From: an uncultured Bacilli bacterium
Lineage (GTDB): Bacteria; Bacillota_I; Bacilli_A; RF39; UBA660
Direction: 5' to 3'
NCBI GenBank assembly: GCA_934168275.1
Contig: CAKPNA010000007.1
Coordinates: forward strand, 1-64,000
Length of the DNA stretch: 64,000 nucleotides
Shown here: piece after piece, positions 1 to 8,113 of the stretch
Layout of the letters: each line of letters starts with the position of its first letter
Position numbering within the stretch: the first letter of the stretch is position 1
Made by a program: the position numbers and the translations under genes
Notes under the pieces: model-generated
What the model was told of the DNA's origin: nothing
Database searches by the model: none
The model's input: the letters and a program-made list of their open reading frames with translations, nothing else

Positions 1-80
1 TTTCGGAAATGTATTTTATCATATTTTTGTAGTCCCTCTTTTTTATTAATGTCTACTTTAAGGGATGCATTTCAATTATT

Positions 81-2054
81 CTATTCTTTTTTATTACCCT
101 CAATATCCTCTTTAAAAGCAGCATCTAAATCATAACTAACGTATTGTGCAGTAGGCTCAGTTCCCTTTATAAAATAAAACATCTTAGAATTTTTAGTATC
201 TTCTTTTGCCAACATACCTGTAATAGGATCAACTAAAACACCAACAATATTACTAGGCACACTATACCAACTATTATCTTTATCTTTTAAATAAGTCTCC
301 ATAGTATCTATCCATACGTCTTTATGTAAATAATAATCATTAGCATCTATCTTTCTATTATCATCATACCCTGTCCATATTCCCAAAACCGCATTTTTAT
401 TATAACCAATAATTAACATATCACTATCCGTAGTACCTGTTTTAATAGAATATTTATGAGTAATTTTAGGTAGTAAACTAATTAATGTTGGATAATTATA
501 ACTAATAAAAGCTGTATCATAAGTAGATGTTAACATTTCACTCAATATATAAGTTAAACTAGGATTCAATATTAAGTCTTTCTCTTCTTTATACTCATAT
601 ATAATATTTCCTTTACTATCCTCTACTCTTTTTATAAAATGAGAATCAACTTTATATCCTTGACTAGCAAATGCTCCATATCCACATACCATCTCCATTA
701 AACTAATTTCTTTAGTACCAAGTGCTAATGAAGGAATCGCTGACATATTACTACTAATACCTAATCTATTAACCATATTAACTAGTGTTTCTTCACCTAA
801 AAATAAATGAGTTTTAACTGCGAAAATATTATCAGAATAGGCAATTGCCGCTGTCATTGACAAAGGACCATTAGCGTAATGATCATTATAATTTTTAGGA
901 GAATATGTTTTGTTATTAGCAAAGTAAAAAGTAGTTGCCTCGCTTATAAATGAAGACGCTGAAGTAAATCCACTTTCTAATGCTGCATAATACAAAAATG
1001 GTTTCATTGTCGAACCAACTTGTCTTTTAGCCTTAATCGCACGGTTATATTGACTCTTACTATAATCAGTACCTCCTAATAAAGCCATAACTTCTCCATT
1101 ATTAGGATCAATCATTATCCCGGCTAACTGTAATTCGCTACCATCTTTTATATTATTTTTAACAGCATTCTCTAAGTCTACCTGAGCTTCTTTATTAAGT
1201 GTTGTATAAATCTTTAATCCACCAGTCTTTATTAATGAACTTGGAATAGTTTCAATACCATTAAGTTCTTCAATAACAGCATCTCTATAATATAATAAAG
1301 AAGTTATGTCATTATCATCGGTCTTTCCTACGTATTCTAGTGGTGTATTATAAGCCACTGTCTTATCATTTTCTGTTATTTTTTTATTATTAACCATTAA
1401 CTCTAATACTACATTCTGCCTCTTTTTAGCGTTTTCCTCGTTATTAATTGGCGATAATTTAGCAGGTGCTTGAGGAATTCCTGCTAGCATACTAGCTTCA
1501 GCTAATGTTAAATCACTAGCACTCTTATTAAAATAGTACCAAGAAGCATTCTCTATTCCAAATATTCCCCCATAATTAATGGTATTTAAATATCCCTCCA
1601 AGATTTCATCTTTTGTATAATGCACCTCTAACTCAATAGCTAACATAGCTTCATCTATTTTTCTTTCCCAAGTTTTATCATAATTTAAAAACAAGTTTCT
1701 AGCATATTGTTGTGTAATAGTTGAAGCACCTTCTGACAAAGAACTACTAACAATATTTGTCACCAATGCCTTAGCAATTCTTAAATAATCAAACCCAATA
1801 TGATGATAAAAATGTTTATCTTCTGTTGAAATAGTCGCATCAATCAAATAAGGACTAATTTTATCTAAACTAATCCACTTATTATTATTGTTAAAAACCA
1901 TCTCCTCTTTATTATCATATAAATAGTATGATTGTGATTTATTAATATCCATTTTTGGAGTTATATAACAATAACCATATAGACCAACCATTCCTATAAC
2001 AATTATTAATATAAATATCCCAATTATCTTCCCTATTTTTTTAATAATTTTCAT
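81..2054 (-). CDS. Class A penicillin-binding protein (bifunctional transglycosylase/transpeptidase)
   Basis: Bifunctional peptidoglycan synthase of the PBP1A/2A family. It polymerises lipid II glycan strands and cross-links stem peptides outside the membrane. The 657-residue protein has a short basic N-terminus and one membrane anchor (about residues 9-29). A GT51 transglycosylase domain follows, with EDKHFYHH (78-85) and GASTITQQ (109-116). The transpeptidase domain carries the SxxK serine motif STMK (348-351), SDN (407-409) and KTGTT (538-542). All catalytic motifs are intact and the length suits a compact Firmicutes PBP. It stands alone, divergent from the ywiB-argS-rpoE group, behind a GAGGTG ribosome-binding site. 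Family assignment is secure; which pbp paralogue it is cannot be told. Confidence 0.95.
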   Translation of the reverse strand: MKIIKKIGKIIGIFILIIVIGMVGLYGYCYITPKMDINKSQSYYLYDNKEEMVFNNNNKWISLDKISPYLIDATISTEDKHFYHHIGFDYLRIAKALVTNIVSSSLSEGASTITQQYARNLFLNYDKTWERKIDEAMLAIELEVHYTKDEILEGYLNTINYGGIFGIENASWYYFNKSASDLTLAEASMLAGIPQAPAKLSPINNEENAKKRQNVVLELMVNNKKITENDKTVAYNTPLEYVGKTDDNDITSLLYYRDAVIEELNGIETIPSSLIKTGGLKIYTTLNKEAQVDLENAVKNNIKDGSELQLAGIMIDPNNGEVMALLGGTDYSKSQYNRAIKAKRQVGSTMKPFLYYAALESGFTSASSFISEATTFYFANNKTYSPKNYNDHYANGPLSMTAAIAYSDNIFAVKTHLFLGEETLVNMVNRLGISSNMSAIPSLALGTKEISLMEMVCGYGAFASQGYKVDSHFIKRVEDSKGNIIYEYKEEKDLILNPSLTYILSEMLTSTYDTAFISYNYPTLISLLPKITHKYSIKTGTTDSDMLIIGYNKNAVLGIWTGYDDNRKIDANDYYLHKDVWIDTMETYLKDKDNSWYSVPSNIVGVLVDPITGMLAKEDTKNSKMFYFIKGTEPTAQYVSYDLDAAFKEDIEGNKKE

Positions 2055-2070
2055 ATAATCACCTCGTAAA

Positions 2071-2099
2071 ATTATACCTATATATATTATTTGATAAAA
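2071..2099 (-). promoter_or_regulatory. Promoter of the class A PBP gene
   Basis: On the minus strand a perfect TATAAT (2076-2071) lies 17 bp downstream of a weak -35 hexamer TTTTAT (2099-2094). It sits just upstream of the GAGGTG ribosome-binding site of the PBP gene. Confidence 0.5.
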
Positions 2100-2134
2100 A
2101 AATAAAAATATAAGTTTTATTTTTCTATAACTTG

Positions 2135-2143
2135 TGATATAAT
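2135..2143 (+). promoter_or_regulatory. Extended -10 promoter overlapping the apparent ATG of the ywiB-like ORF
   Basis: TGa-TATAAT at 2135-2143 is a consensus extended -10 element. Its last two bases are the first two bases of the first in-frame ATG (2142). Transcription should start near 2149-2151, which would leave that ATG out of the mRNA. A GGAGG ribosome-binding site follows at 2160-2164. No good -35 is visible, which is acceptable for an extended -10 promoter. Confidence 0.65.
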
Positions 2144-2171
2144 GTCAATTGAATTATTTGGAGGTGTCAAA

Positions 2172-2540
2172 ATAAGAGTAAAAATAAATGGTATATTAAG
2201 TAATACTACTAATCAAGAAGATGAATTAGTAGAATGCACAGGAATAAAACAAAAAAATAAAATAATATACAAACATGAAAATGTAAAACACAGTCTAATA
2301 ATTAACGAAAATAATATTGAGCTAATAAGAGAAAATGATATTTTTAAAAATATTTTATCTTTTCAATTAAACAAAGAAACAAATAATGAATATTATATTA
2401 AGGATAATAATTTATCTGTATATATTAATATAATAACCAATGAAATAAATATTTATGAAAATGAAATAATAATTAAATATAAAGTTCTAGATAGTGATAC
2501 AGAGTATATATATAAAATAGAAGTGAGTGATATTATATGA
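2172..2540 (+). CDS. YwiB-like DUF1934 beta-barrel protein, probable ATA start
   Basis: Small protein of the DUF1934/YwiB family, predicted to form a calycin-like beta-barrel of unknown function. In Bacillus the homologue also lies beside argS. The open frame extends up to an ATG at 2142, but that ATG overlaps the TATAAT of the promoter. There is no other in-frame ATG, GTG or TTG near the start. The GGAGG at 2160-2164 is followed after 7 nt by ATA (2172), and the family's conserved region begins right there (IRVKINGIL). I therefore favour a 122-residue protein starting at ATA. If an upstream promoter exists, the 132-residue form from 2142 would be possible. It overlaps argS by 4 nt (ATGA), so translation is probably coupled. 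Confidence 0.75.
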   Translation: MRVKINGILSNTTNQEDELVECTGIKQKNKIIYKHENVKHSLIINENNIELIRENDIFKNILSFQLNKETNNEYYIKDNNLSVYINIITNEINIYENEIIIKYKVLDSDTEYIYKIEVSDII

Positions 2541-4156
2541 GTATAAAAAATGAAATAAAAGCTAATATAAAGAGTATATTAGATAAACTAAATATTGAAG
2601 TTCCGGATAATCAAATAAATGTTGAAGTTCCCGCTAATAAAAAGAATGGCGATTATGCCACAAACGTAGCCTTAGTATTAGCAAGAACTTTAAAAAGAAG
2701 ACCAATGGATATAGCTAAAGAAATAGCTCCATTATTTGATCAAGAATTATTTGAAAATGTCTTTATAGCAGAACCCGGATTTATAAATTTAGTTATTAAC
2801 AAACAACATTTATTAAATAATATTAATAAGATAATTCAAGAAGGAAACAATTATGGAAAATCTAATTATGGACAAGGTAAAAAAATAAATATTGAATTTG
2901 TTAGTGCTAATCCAACCGGAATATTACATGTTGGTCATGGTCGTGGTGCTACTTATGGTGACAACCTTGCTCGTATCTTAAAGTTTGCCGGATATGACAT
3001 TACTAAAGAATATTATGTAAATGATGCCGGTAATCAAATGAATAATTTAGGTATATCTATAAAAGAAAGATATAAAGAAATATGCGGTATGGAAGCCCAT
3101 CTTCCAGAAGACGGATATCATGGTAAAGAAATAATTGATATAGCTAAGAACATTTATGATTGTTATGGTAATACTAAGTTAGAAGAAAATATTGAGTTCT
3201 TCAAAAAAGAAGGATTGGACATTCTTTTAGCGCAGATTAAGAAAGATCTAGATGTTTATCGTGTAAATTTTGATATTTTTACAAGTGAACAATCATTATA
3301 TGATAGATCATTAGTAGAAAATGTTTTAGATAAATTAAAGAAAAGTGGCAAATGCTATATTGCTGAAAATGCTTTATGGTTAAAAACTACTGATTATAAC
3401 GATGAAAAAGACCGTGTATTAATTAAATCTGATGGTAATTATACATATCTATTACCCGATATTGCTTATCATGTTGATAAATTATCACGTGGTTATGATG
3501 AATTAATCGATGTCCTAGGATCTGATCATCATGGCTATATCAATAGATTAAAAGCTTCTCTTGAAATATTAGGTCAAGATAAAGATAAACTAGATATAAA
3601 AATATTACAAATGGTTAGATTAATAAAAGATGGTGAAGAATTAAAATTAAGTAAACGTACCGGTAAAACAATAACACTAAATGATTTAATAAGTGAAGTT
3701 GGTGTTAACGCAACAAGATACTTCTTCTCATCACATAGCTTAGATGCTCAAATGGACTTTGACCTAGACCTAGCTATGAAACAATCATCAGATAACCCTG
3801 TTTACTATATTGAATATGCTAACGCTAGAATCAGTTCAATATTGAAACATTATCCAGAAATAAACAGTGTTGATAAGTTTACAACAATAAACGATCAACA
3901 ATCATTTGATATTTTAAATAAATTATATGAATTCGAAGATACAGTATTATTGGCTGCCATAAAAAAACAGCCTCATATTATTGCTAACTATGCTTATAAC
4001 CTAGCAACATTATTTCATTCATATTATACAAAAGAAAAGATAATTACAGATAATATAGAATATACTAATGAAAGAATATTATTAATTAAAGCTATCAAAA
4101 CAGTTTTAGTTAATTCATTAGATTTAATTGGTATTATACCAAGAGAAGAAATGTAG
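2537..4156 (+). CDS. argS: Arginyl-tRNA synthetase
   Basis: Class I aminoacyl-tRNA synthetase that charges tRNA-Arg in the cytoplasm. The protein has 539 residues, near the usual 550-560. An N-terminal additional domain (about 1-110) recognises the tRNA D-loop. The catalytic Rossmann fold carries the HIGH-type motif HVGH (131-134), and an LSKRTGK segment near residue 370 stands in for KMSKS. The C-terminal helical DALR-type anticodon-binding domain ends in a typical short tail. It overlaps the preceding ywiB-like gene by 4 nt and is followed 12 nt later by rpoE. This ywiB-argS-rpoE neighbourhood resembles other Bacilli. No T-box leader is visible: the mRNA leader before the operon is only about 20 nt. 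Confidence 0.97.
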   Translation: MSIKNEIKANIKSILDKLNIEVPDNQINVEVPANKKNGDYATNVALVLARTLKRRPMDIAKEIAPLFDQELFENVFIAEPGFINLVINKQHLLNNINKIIQEGNNYGKSNYGQGKKINIEFVSANPTGILHVGHGRGATYGDNLARILKFAGYDITKEYYVNDAGNQMNNLGISIKERYKEICGMEAHLPEDGYHGKEIIDIAKNIYDCYGNTKLEENIEFFKKEGLDILLAQIKKDLDVYRVNFDIFTSEQSLYDRSLVENVLDKLKKSGKCYIAENALWLKTTDYNDEKDRVLIKSDGNYTYLLPDIAYHVDKLSRGYDELIDVLGSDHHGYINRLKASLEILGQDKDKLDIKILQMVRLIKDGEELKLSKRTGKTITLNDLISEVGVNATRYFFSSHSLDAQMDFDLDLAMKQSSDNPVYYIEYANARISSILKHYPEINSVDKFTTINDQQSFDILNKLYEFEDTVLLAAIKKQPHIIANYAYNLATLFHSYYTKEKIITDNIEYTNERILLIKAIKTVLVNSLDLIGIIPREEM

Positions 4157-4168
4157 GAGGAAAATATT

Positions 4169-4618
4169 ATGAAATTAAGTAAAATGCCTAAAGAAGAATT
4201 AGAATTATTATCTTATACTAAGATAGCAGAATTATATTTAAAAGAAAATAAAACTCAAATGAATACAGCTGACTTATTCAAAGAAGTATGTCATTTACTA
4301 GGATTATCAGATAGTGTATATCAAAATCAAATTGCTGATTTCTTTCAATCGTTAACAACATCTAAAGAATTTATTTTGTTAAATAATGGTAAATGGGATT
4401 TAAAAATAAACCATTCTGTTAAAGTTGATATGGATGATATCTACGAAGATAAATTAGAAAATGAAGAATTAGATGACTTTGAAGATGAAGAAGAAGAAAA
4501 TGATGAAGAAGTAGATAAATATAATTCACTAGATAATGAAGATGATGATGACTTTGACACAGATGATGAATTAAATGATTTAACAATTGTGTCAGAAGAT
4601 GAACTAGATGAAGAATAG
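4169..4618 (+). CDS. rpoE: RNA polymerase delta subunit
   Basis: Delta subunit found only in Firmicutes RNA polymerase. It speeds core recycling and changes promoter selectivity. The 149-residue protein has an N-terminal folded HARE-HTH domain (about 1-88) and a C-terminal tail (about 92-149) made almost entirely of Asp and Glu, the classic delta architecture. A strong GGAGG ribosome-binding site precedes the ATG. It is the third gene of the ywiB-argS-rpoE unit. The gene is clearly delta and not the proteobacterial sigma factor that shares its symbol. Confidence 0.95.
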   Translation: MKLSKMPKEELELLSYTKIAELYLKENKTQMNTADLFKEVCHLLGLSDSVYQNQIADFFQSLTTSKEFILLNNGKWDLKINHSVKVDMDDIYEDKLENEELDDFEDEEEENDEEVDKYNSLDNEDDDDFDTDDELNDLTIVSEDELDEE

Positions 4619-4634
4619 TTCGTCTTCTTTTTTT
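4610..4634 (+). terminator. Weak intrinsic terminator after rpoE
   Basis: A short stem GAAGA/TCTTC overlaps the rpoE stop codon and is followed by a run of seven T. The stem is only 5 bp, so termination may be partial. Confidence 0.4.
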
Positions 4635-4684
4635 AGTATATAACCATTAACTAGAACATATATTTCTTTAGGTGATACTAAGAA

Positions 4685-5602
4685 ATGAAAAAGACAAGAA
4701 TAGGAATACCTCGAGCACTACTCTATTATAGACACCATATCCTATGGAAAAAATTTTTTGAAAAACTTAACTGTAAAGTAATATTAAGTCCCACTACCAA
4801 TAAAGATATTGTTAATATAGGCGTATCTAACTCTGTTGATGAATCATGCCTATCCGCTAAAATATATCTTGGTCATGTCTTATATTTACAAGATAAATGT
4901 GATTATATCTTAATTCCTCGTATATCAGACTATGGTAAAGGAGAAAAAGTATGTGTGAGATTTAATGGATTATACGATAATATTAAAAATATGGATTTAC
5001 CATGTCAATTGTTAAACTATAATATTGAACATACCAAACTACACTATGAATTTATTGAGTTTATTCGTATAGGTCTAAAAATAAATAAAAATATCTTTAA
5101 AGTAATATATAGTTATATGTATGCCAAAAAGAAAGAAAAACAACATAGATTATCTCTTGAACATGAACAAATAAATATTACTAAAAATAATAATAAAAAA
5201 GTATTAATAGTATCGCATCCATATAATATCTATGATAAATATTTAGGTACTTATATAATAGACTACTTTACTAAAAATAACATAAGTATATTATATGCTG
5301 ATAGATTAAATAGAAAAATATCTAAAAACTATGCTTATGGTTTATCTAATACTCTTTATTGGACCTACGCTAAAGAACAAATAGGTGCTATCGAATACTA
5401 CAAAAACATAATCAGTGGCATAATATTTATCTCTACTTATCCCTGTGGTGTTGACTCTCTTGTCAACGAATTAATGCTCAAAAAAATAAATAACATTCCT
5501 ACCATAAACATTATATTAGATGAATCAACAAAAGAAATAGGCCTAGAAACTAGATTAGAAAGTTTTCTTGATATCATAAAGGAGGAAAAAACTAATGACT
5601 AA
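4685..5602 (+). CDS. Acyl-CoA dehydratase activase-related protein (DUF2229/HgdB-like), subunit 1
   Basis: The protein of 305 residues belongs to the 2-hydroxyacyl-CoA dehydratase/activase-related superfamily. It starts with the characteristic IGIPRALLYY (6-15) and has a conserved DESC motif (Cys55) and a second cysteine at 90. It ends with a PCGVDSLVNE segment and a DE..T...GLETRLE..LD tail, as in HgdB-like iron-sulfur subunits. The ASKHA ATPase domain of true activases is absent. Its 3' end overlaps the next gene by 8 nt, and the next gene has the same architecture, so the two probably form a complex. Substrate and reaction are unknown. An iron-sulfur role is inferred from the cysteine pattern. 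Confidence 0.7.
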   Translation: MKKTRIGIPRALLYYRHHILWKKFFEKLNCKVILSPTTNKDIVNIGVSNSVDESCLSAKIYLGHVLYLQDKCDYILIPRISDYGKGEKVCVRFNGLYDNIKNMDLPCQLLNYNIEHTKLHYEFIEFIRIGLKINKNIFKVIYSYMYAKKKEKQHRLSLEHEQINITKNNNKKVLIVSHPYNIYDKYLGTYIIDYFTKNNISILYADRLNRKISKNYAYGLSNTLYWTYAKEQIGAIEYYKNIISGIIFISTYPCGVDSLVNELMLKKINNIPTINIILDESTKEIGLETRLESFLDIIKEEKTND

Positions 5603-6671
5603 ATTAATAAGTTTCCCCCATCTTGATAACTATTATATCCCAATAAAATATTTAATAGAAAAAATTACTAAACAAAAAGTTTTAGTAGCACCCAAAATTA
5701 CTAGAAAAACACTAGAGTTAGGTGCTAAATACAGTCCTGACTTTGTATGTGCTCCATACAAATATAATCTAGGTAATTATCTTGAATCACTAGAACTCGG
5801 TGCTAACGTCTTACTTCAAGCCGGTGGTGGATGCCGCTATGGTTATTACGCTGAACTACAAGAAAAAACTCTCAAAGATTTAAATTATCAATTTGAATTC
5901 GTTAACTTTATTAAAAACAACCATGTCTCTATCATCGAAATATATAAATTTGCAAAAAAATATAACAAGAAATTAAATATTATAACATTTGCTTATTATC
6001 TATTAACAACATTTATAATGATAGTAGTATCAGACAAATTAAGTATTAATATTAGAGAAAATATTGGCTTTGAAGTAATTAAAGGTTCTTATGAAACAAT
6101 TGAAAAGAAGTTTTATAATGACCTATCTAATACCAAGTCTATAATAAAAACTTTAAAACTATATCTAAAATATAAAAAGTATTATCAAAATATTAAATTA
6201 AATAAACCAGATAATTGTATTAAAGTATTAATTGTTGGAGAACTCTATACTATTATGGAACCCAATGCTAGTTGTTATATCGAAAGAACTCTTGCCAAAA
6301 TGGGTGTTATGGTAAAAAGATATACCAATCTAACCTACTTACTCCTAACAAAAAAGTTTAAACTACCCTATCATTTAAAAAAATCTAAGAAATATCTTAA
6401 ATATCATCTTGGTGCGGACGCTACCGAAAGTATTGCTTATTCTCTAAAACATATTAAAGAAGGTTATGATGGAATTATTCATTTAAAAAGTTTTGGTTGT
6501 ACCCCAGAAATTAATGCCATGCCCATTCTAGCCAAAATAAGTGAAGACTATCATATACCAATACTATACTTTAGTTTTGATACCGAAGACAATACTGAAG
6601 CCATAAAAACTAAATTAGAAGCTTTTACTGACATGCTAAAGAGTAATAAATATAAGGATACACAGTTATAG
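5595..6671 (+). CDS. 2-hydroxyacyl-CoA dehydratase-like protein (HgdB-like), subunit 2
   Basis: The protein has 358 residues and is related to the preceding gene. It starts ISFPHLDNYY and has conserved cysteines in FVCAPYKYNLG (Cys52) and QAGGGCRYGYY (Cys80). A third lies in SFGCTPE (about residue 302), followed by a TKLEAFTDM tail that parallels TRLESFLD in its partner. Such cysteines bind a 4Fe-4S cluster in HgdB-type proteins. The ribosome-binding site AGGAGG lies inside the end of the upstream gene and the two overlap by 8 nt, arguing for matched production. No ATPase domain is seen. The partner activase, if needed, must be elsewhere. Function is unknown. Confidence 0.7.
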   Translation: MTKLISFPHLDNYYIPIKYLIEKITKQKVLVAPKITRKTLELGAKYSPDFVCAPYKYNLGNYLESLELGANVLLQAGGGCRYGYYAELQEKTLKDLNYQFEFVNFIKNNHVSIIEIYKFAKKYNKKLNIITFAYYLLTTFIMIVVSDKLSINIRENIGFEVIKGSYETIEKKFYNDLSNTKSIIKTLKLYLKYKKYYQNIKLNKPDNCIKVLIVGELYTIMEPNASCYIERTLAKMGVMVKRYTNLTYLLLTKKFKLPYHLKKSKKYLKYHLGADATESIAYSLKHIKEGYDGIIHLKSFGCTPEINAMPILAKISEDYHIPILYFSFDTEDNTEAIKTKLEAFTDMLKSNKYKDTQL

Positions 6672-6686
6672 AATTGTGTATCTTTT
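6657..6686 (+). terminator. Intrinsic terminator after the HgdB-like pair
   Basis: An 8-bp perfect stem, GATACACA pairing with TGTGTATC around a 10-nt loop, is followed by TTTT. The left arm contains the last codons and part of the stop codon of the preceding gene. Confidence 0.75.
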
Positions 6687-6716
6687 ATAATTAATTGACA
6701 TTTTATATTAAACTAT

Positions 6717-6745
6717 TTGTATCTTAAATAAAAATATGATATAAT
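6717..6745 (+). promoter_or_regulatory. Promoter of the VUT transporter operon
   Basis: A -35 TTGTAT (6717-6722), a 17-bp spacer and a perfect -10 TATAAT (6740-6745) with an extended TGa lie 24 nt upstream of the first transporter gene. No preQ1 riboswitch-like structure fits in the short leader. Confidence 0.7.
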
Positions 6746-6769
6746 ACTTATTGAATAAGAAGGTGTGAG

Positions 6770-7438
6770 ATGAATGAAATAATTTTAGCTGTGATACTAA
6801 TCATTAGTCTTATGTCAATATATTGTCTATATAAAATATTTGATAAGATGGGACTGTATTATAGTTTAATAATATTTATAGGAACTGCTATTATAACATC
6901 ATTCAAAATAATGAAAATATTTAACTTTAACTTAAATATTAATATATTATTTTTGGTTTGTATAATGACGATAATCTATATAATATTAGCTAAATATAAT
7001 ACCAAAGAACTTAATAATATTATTAAAGTATCTTGTATAAGTACAATTTTCTCAGCACTAATAGTCTTATTATTAGGATATTATATACCATCTATTAATT
7101 CAACAATAGCTATAAATATAAAATCAACATTTATTCATAACTATAAAGTATTAATAGCCTTACCAATAACTCTATTAGGAGGAATTATAGCAACTACAAA
7201 ATTATATCAATTTATAAGTAAACTACAAGATAATATCTATATTAACATAGTACTAACTTATATTATTACTGGATTAATATATACTGTTATTTTCCAAATA
7301 TTTGGCTATTTAAATGTTATAAAAATATATAATTCGATATATATTGGCCTAACTTCTTACTTATTTGGGTTAATTATAACAATAATTCAATTATTTACAA
7401 TTAATCTAATCTTAAAACAAAAGAAGGTGCGAGAATGA
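6770..7438 (+). CDS. Divergent VUT/YhhQ-family membrane protein, paralogue 1
   Basis: The integral membrane protein has 222 residues and about six or seven hydrophobic segments. It shares the layout of the VUT (DUF165/YhhQ) family of queuosine-precursor transporters, and the following gene is a clearer member. Similar elements include the early 'GLYYSLIIF' segment and the central 'ALPITLLGGIIATTKLY' segment, which corresponds to the family's N-terminal-to-core transition and its amphipathic KLY motif. It overlaps the next gene by 4 nt (ATGA), so the two are made together and could form a heteromer. Compared with typical YhhQ proteins it is more diverged. Transport of a queuosine precursor is inferred only. 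Confidence 0.55.
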   Translation: MNEIILAVILIISLMSIYCLYKIFDKMGLYYSLIIFIGTAIITSFKIMKIFNFNLNINILFLVCIMTIIYIILAKYNTKELNNIIKVSCISTIFSALIVLLLGYYIPSINSTIAINIKSTFIHNYKVLIALPITLLGGIIATTKLYQFISKLQDNIYINIVLTYIITGLIYTVIFQIFGYLNVIKIYNSIYIGLTSYLFGLIITIIQLFTINLILKQKKVRE

Positions 7439-8097
7439 ACTATATATTAATAATTATCGAAGTACTTCTTAGTTATTTAACCTTATTATTATTTCATAAG
7501 AAGTTTAAATTAGATGGTATATATTACTATATAGTAATGGCCACTATTCTATCAAATATTATGTTATTAAATACTATTGATATCTTAACATATCCAATAT
7601 CTGTAGGATTTGGTATAACATCTTCAATAGTAATAGCTACAATAATTCTTACTCATAAAAGAGGACCTAGTGAATTATCAAAACTAATAATAACCATAAT
7701 TATAAGTTCAATAATAAGTTATAGTTATTTAACATTAAGTTCATATATGGGCATAAGTGATACTAATAAATACACTAATATTTCATATAGTATTATCTTT
7801 AAAAATAATATCAGAATATATTTAGCCAATACTATATCATTAATATTAAGTATCTATTTATCAACTAAGTTATATCACACCATGAAACAAATAAAAAATA
7901 AGATATGGATAAGCAATATCTTTACCACAGTAATAGTAGAATTCATAGAATCCATAATATTCTGTGTCATAGCCTATGCTTTCTCACTAAAAGTGATAGA
8001 TCTAATAATGGTAATTGTTATCCGCTATGTAATAAGAACTTTAATAGAATGTTTAGGTACCACAGTTATTTATATAGATGATAAAATAGTTAAATAG
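7435..8097 (+). CDS. VUT/YhhQ-family putative queuosine-precursor transporter, paralogue 2
   Basis: The membrane protein has 220 residues and belongs to the DUF165/VUT family, whose characterised members import 7-deazaguanine precursors of queuosine. Recognisable family features are the opening LDGIYYYIVMATILSNI and the ANTISLILSIYLSTKLYH segment (about residues 130-147). An IWISNIFTTVIVEFIESIIF helix follows, where the family carries its conserved NxxSTxxxxxxDSxxF pattern. It overlaps the preceding paralogue by 4 nt and is followed 16 nt later by an HTH-S24 regulator. A queH gene elsewhere in the window (45408-46013) supports a queuosine salvage role. Substrate is not proven by sequence. Confidence 0.7.
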   Translation: MNYILIIIEVLLSYLTLLLFHKKFKLDGIYYYIVMATILSNIMLLNTIDILTYPISVGFGITSSIVIATIILTHKRGPSELSKLIITIIISSIISYSYLTLSSYMGISDTNKYTNISYSIIFKNNIRIYLANTISLILSIYLSTKLYHTMKQIKNKIWISNIFTTVIVEFIESIIFCVIAYAFSLKVIDLIMVIVIRYVIRTLIECLGTTVIYIDDKIVK

Positions 8098-8113
8098 AAA
8101 GTAGTGATGATGT

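Noticed and set aside
1..80. A further gene or terminator at the left edge
   Set aside because: Only weak, long-looped pairing and a -10-like TAAAAT on the minus strand are visible, not enough to call.
6687..6769. preQ1 riboswitch before the VUT transporters
   Set aside because: The leader between the promoter and the first gene is too short and lacks the C-rich pseudoknot core.
6770..8097. The VUT pair as one frameshifted gene
   Set aside because: Each frame has full length, its own start and ribosome-binding site, and both cover the whole family length, so they are paralogues.
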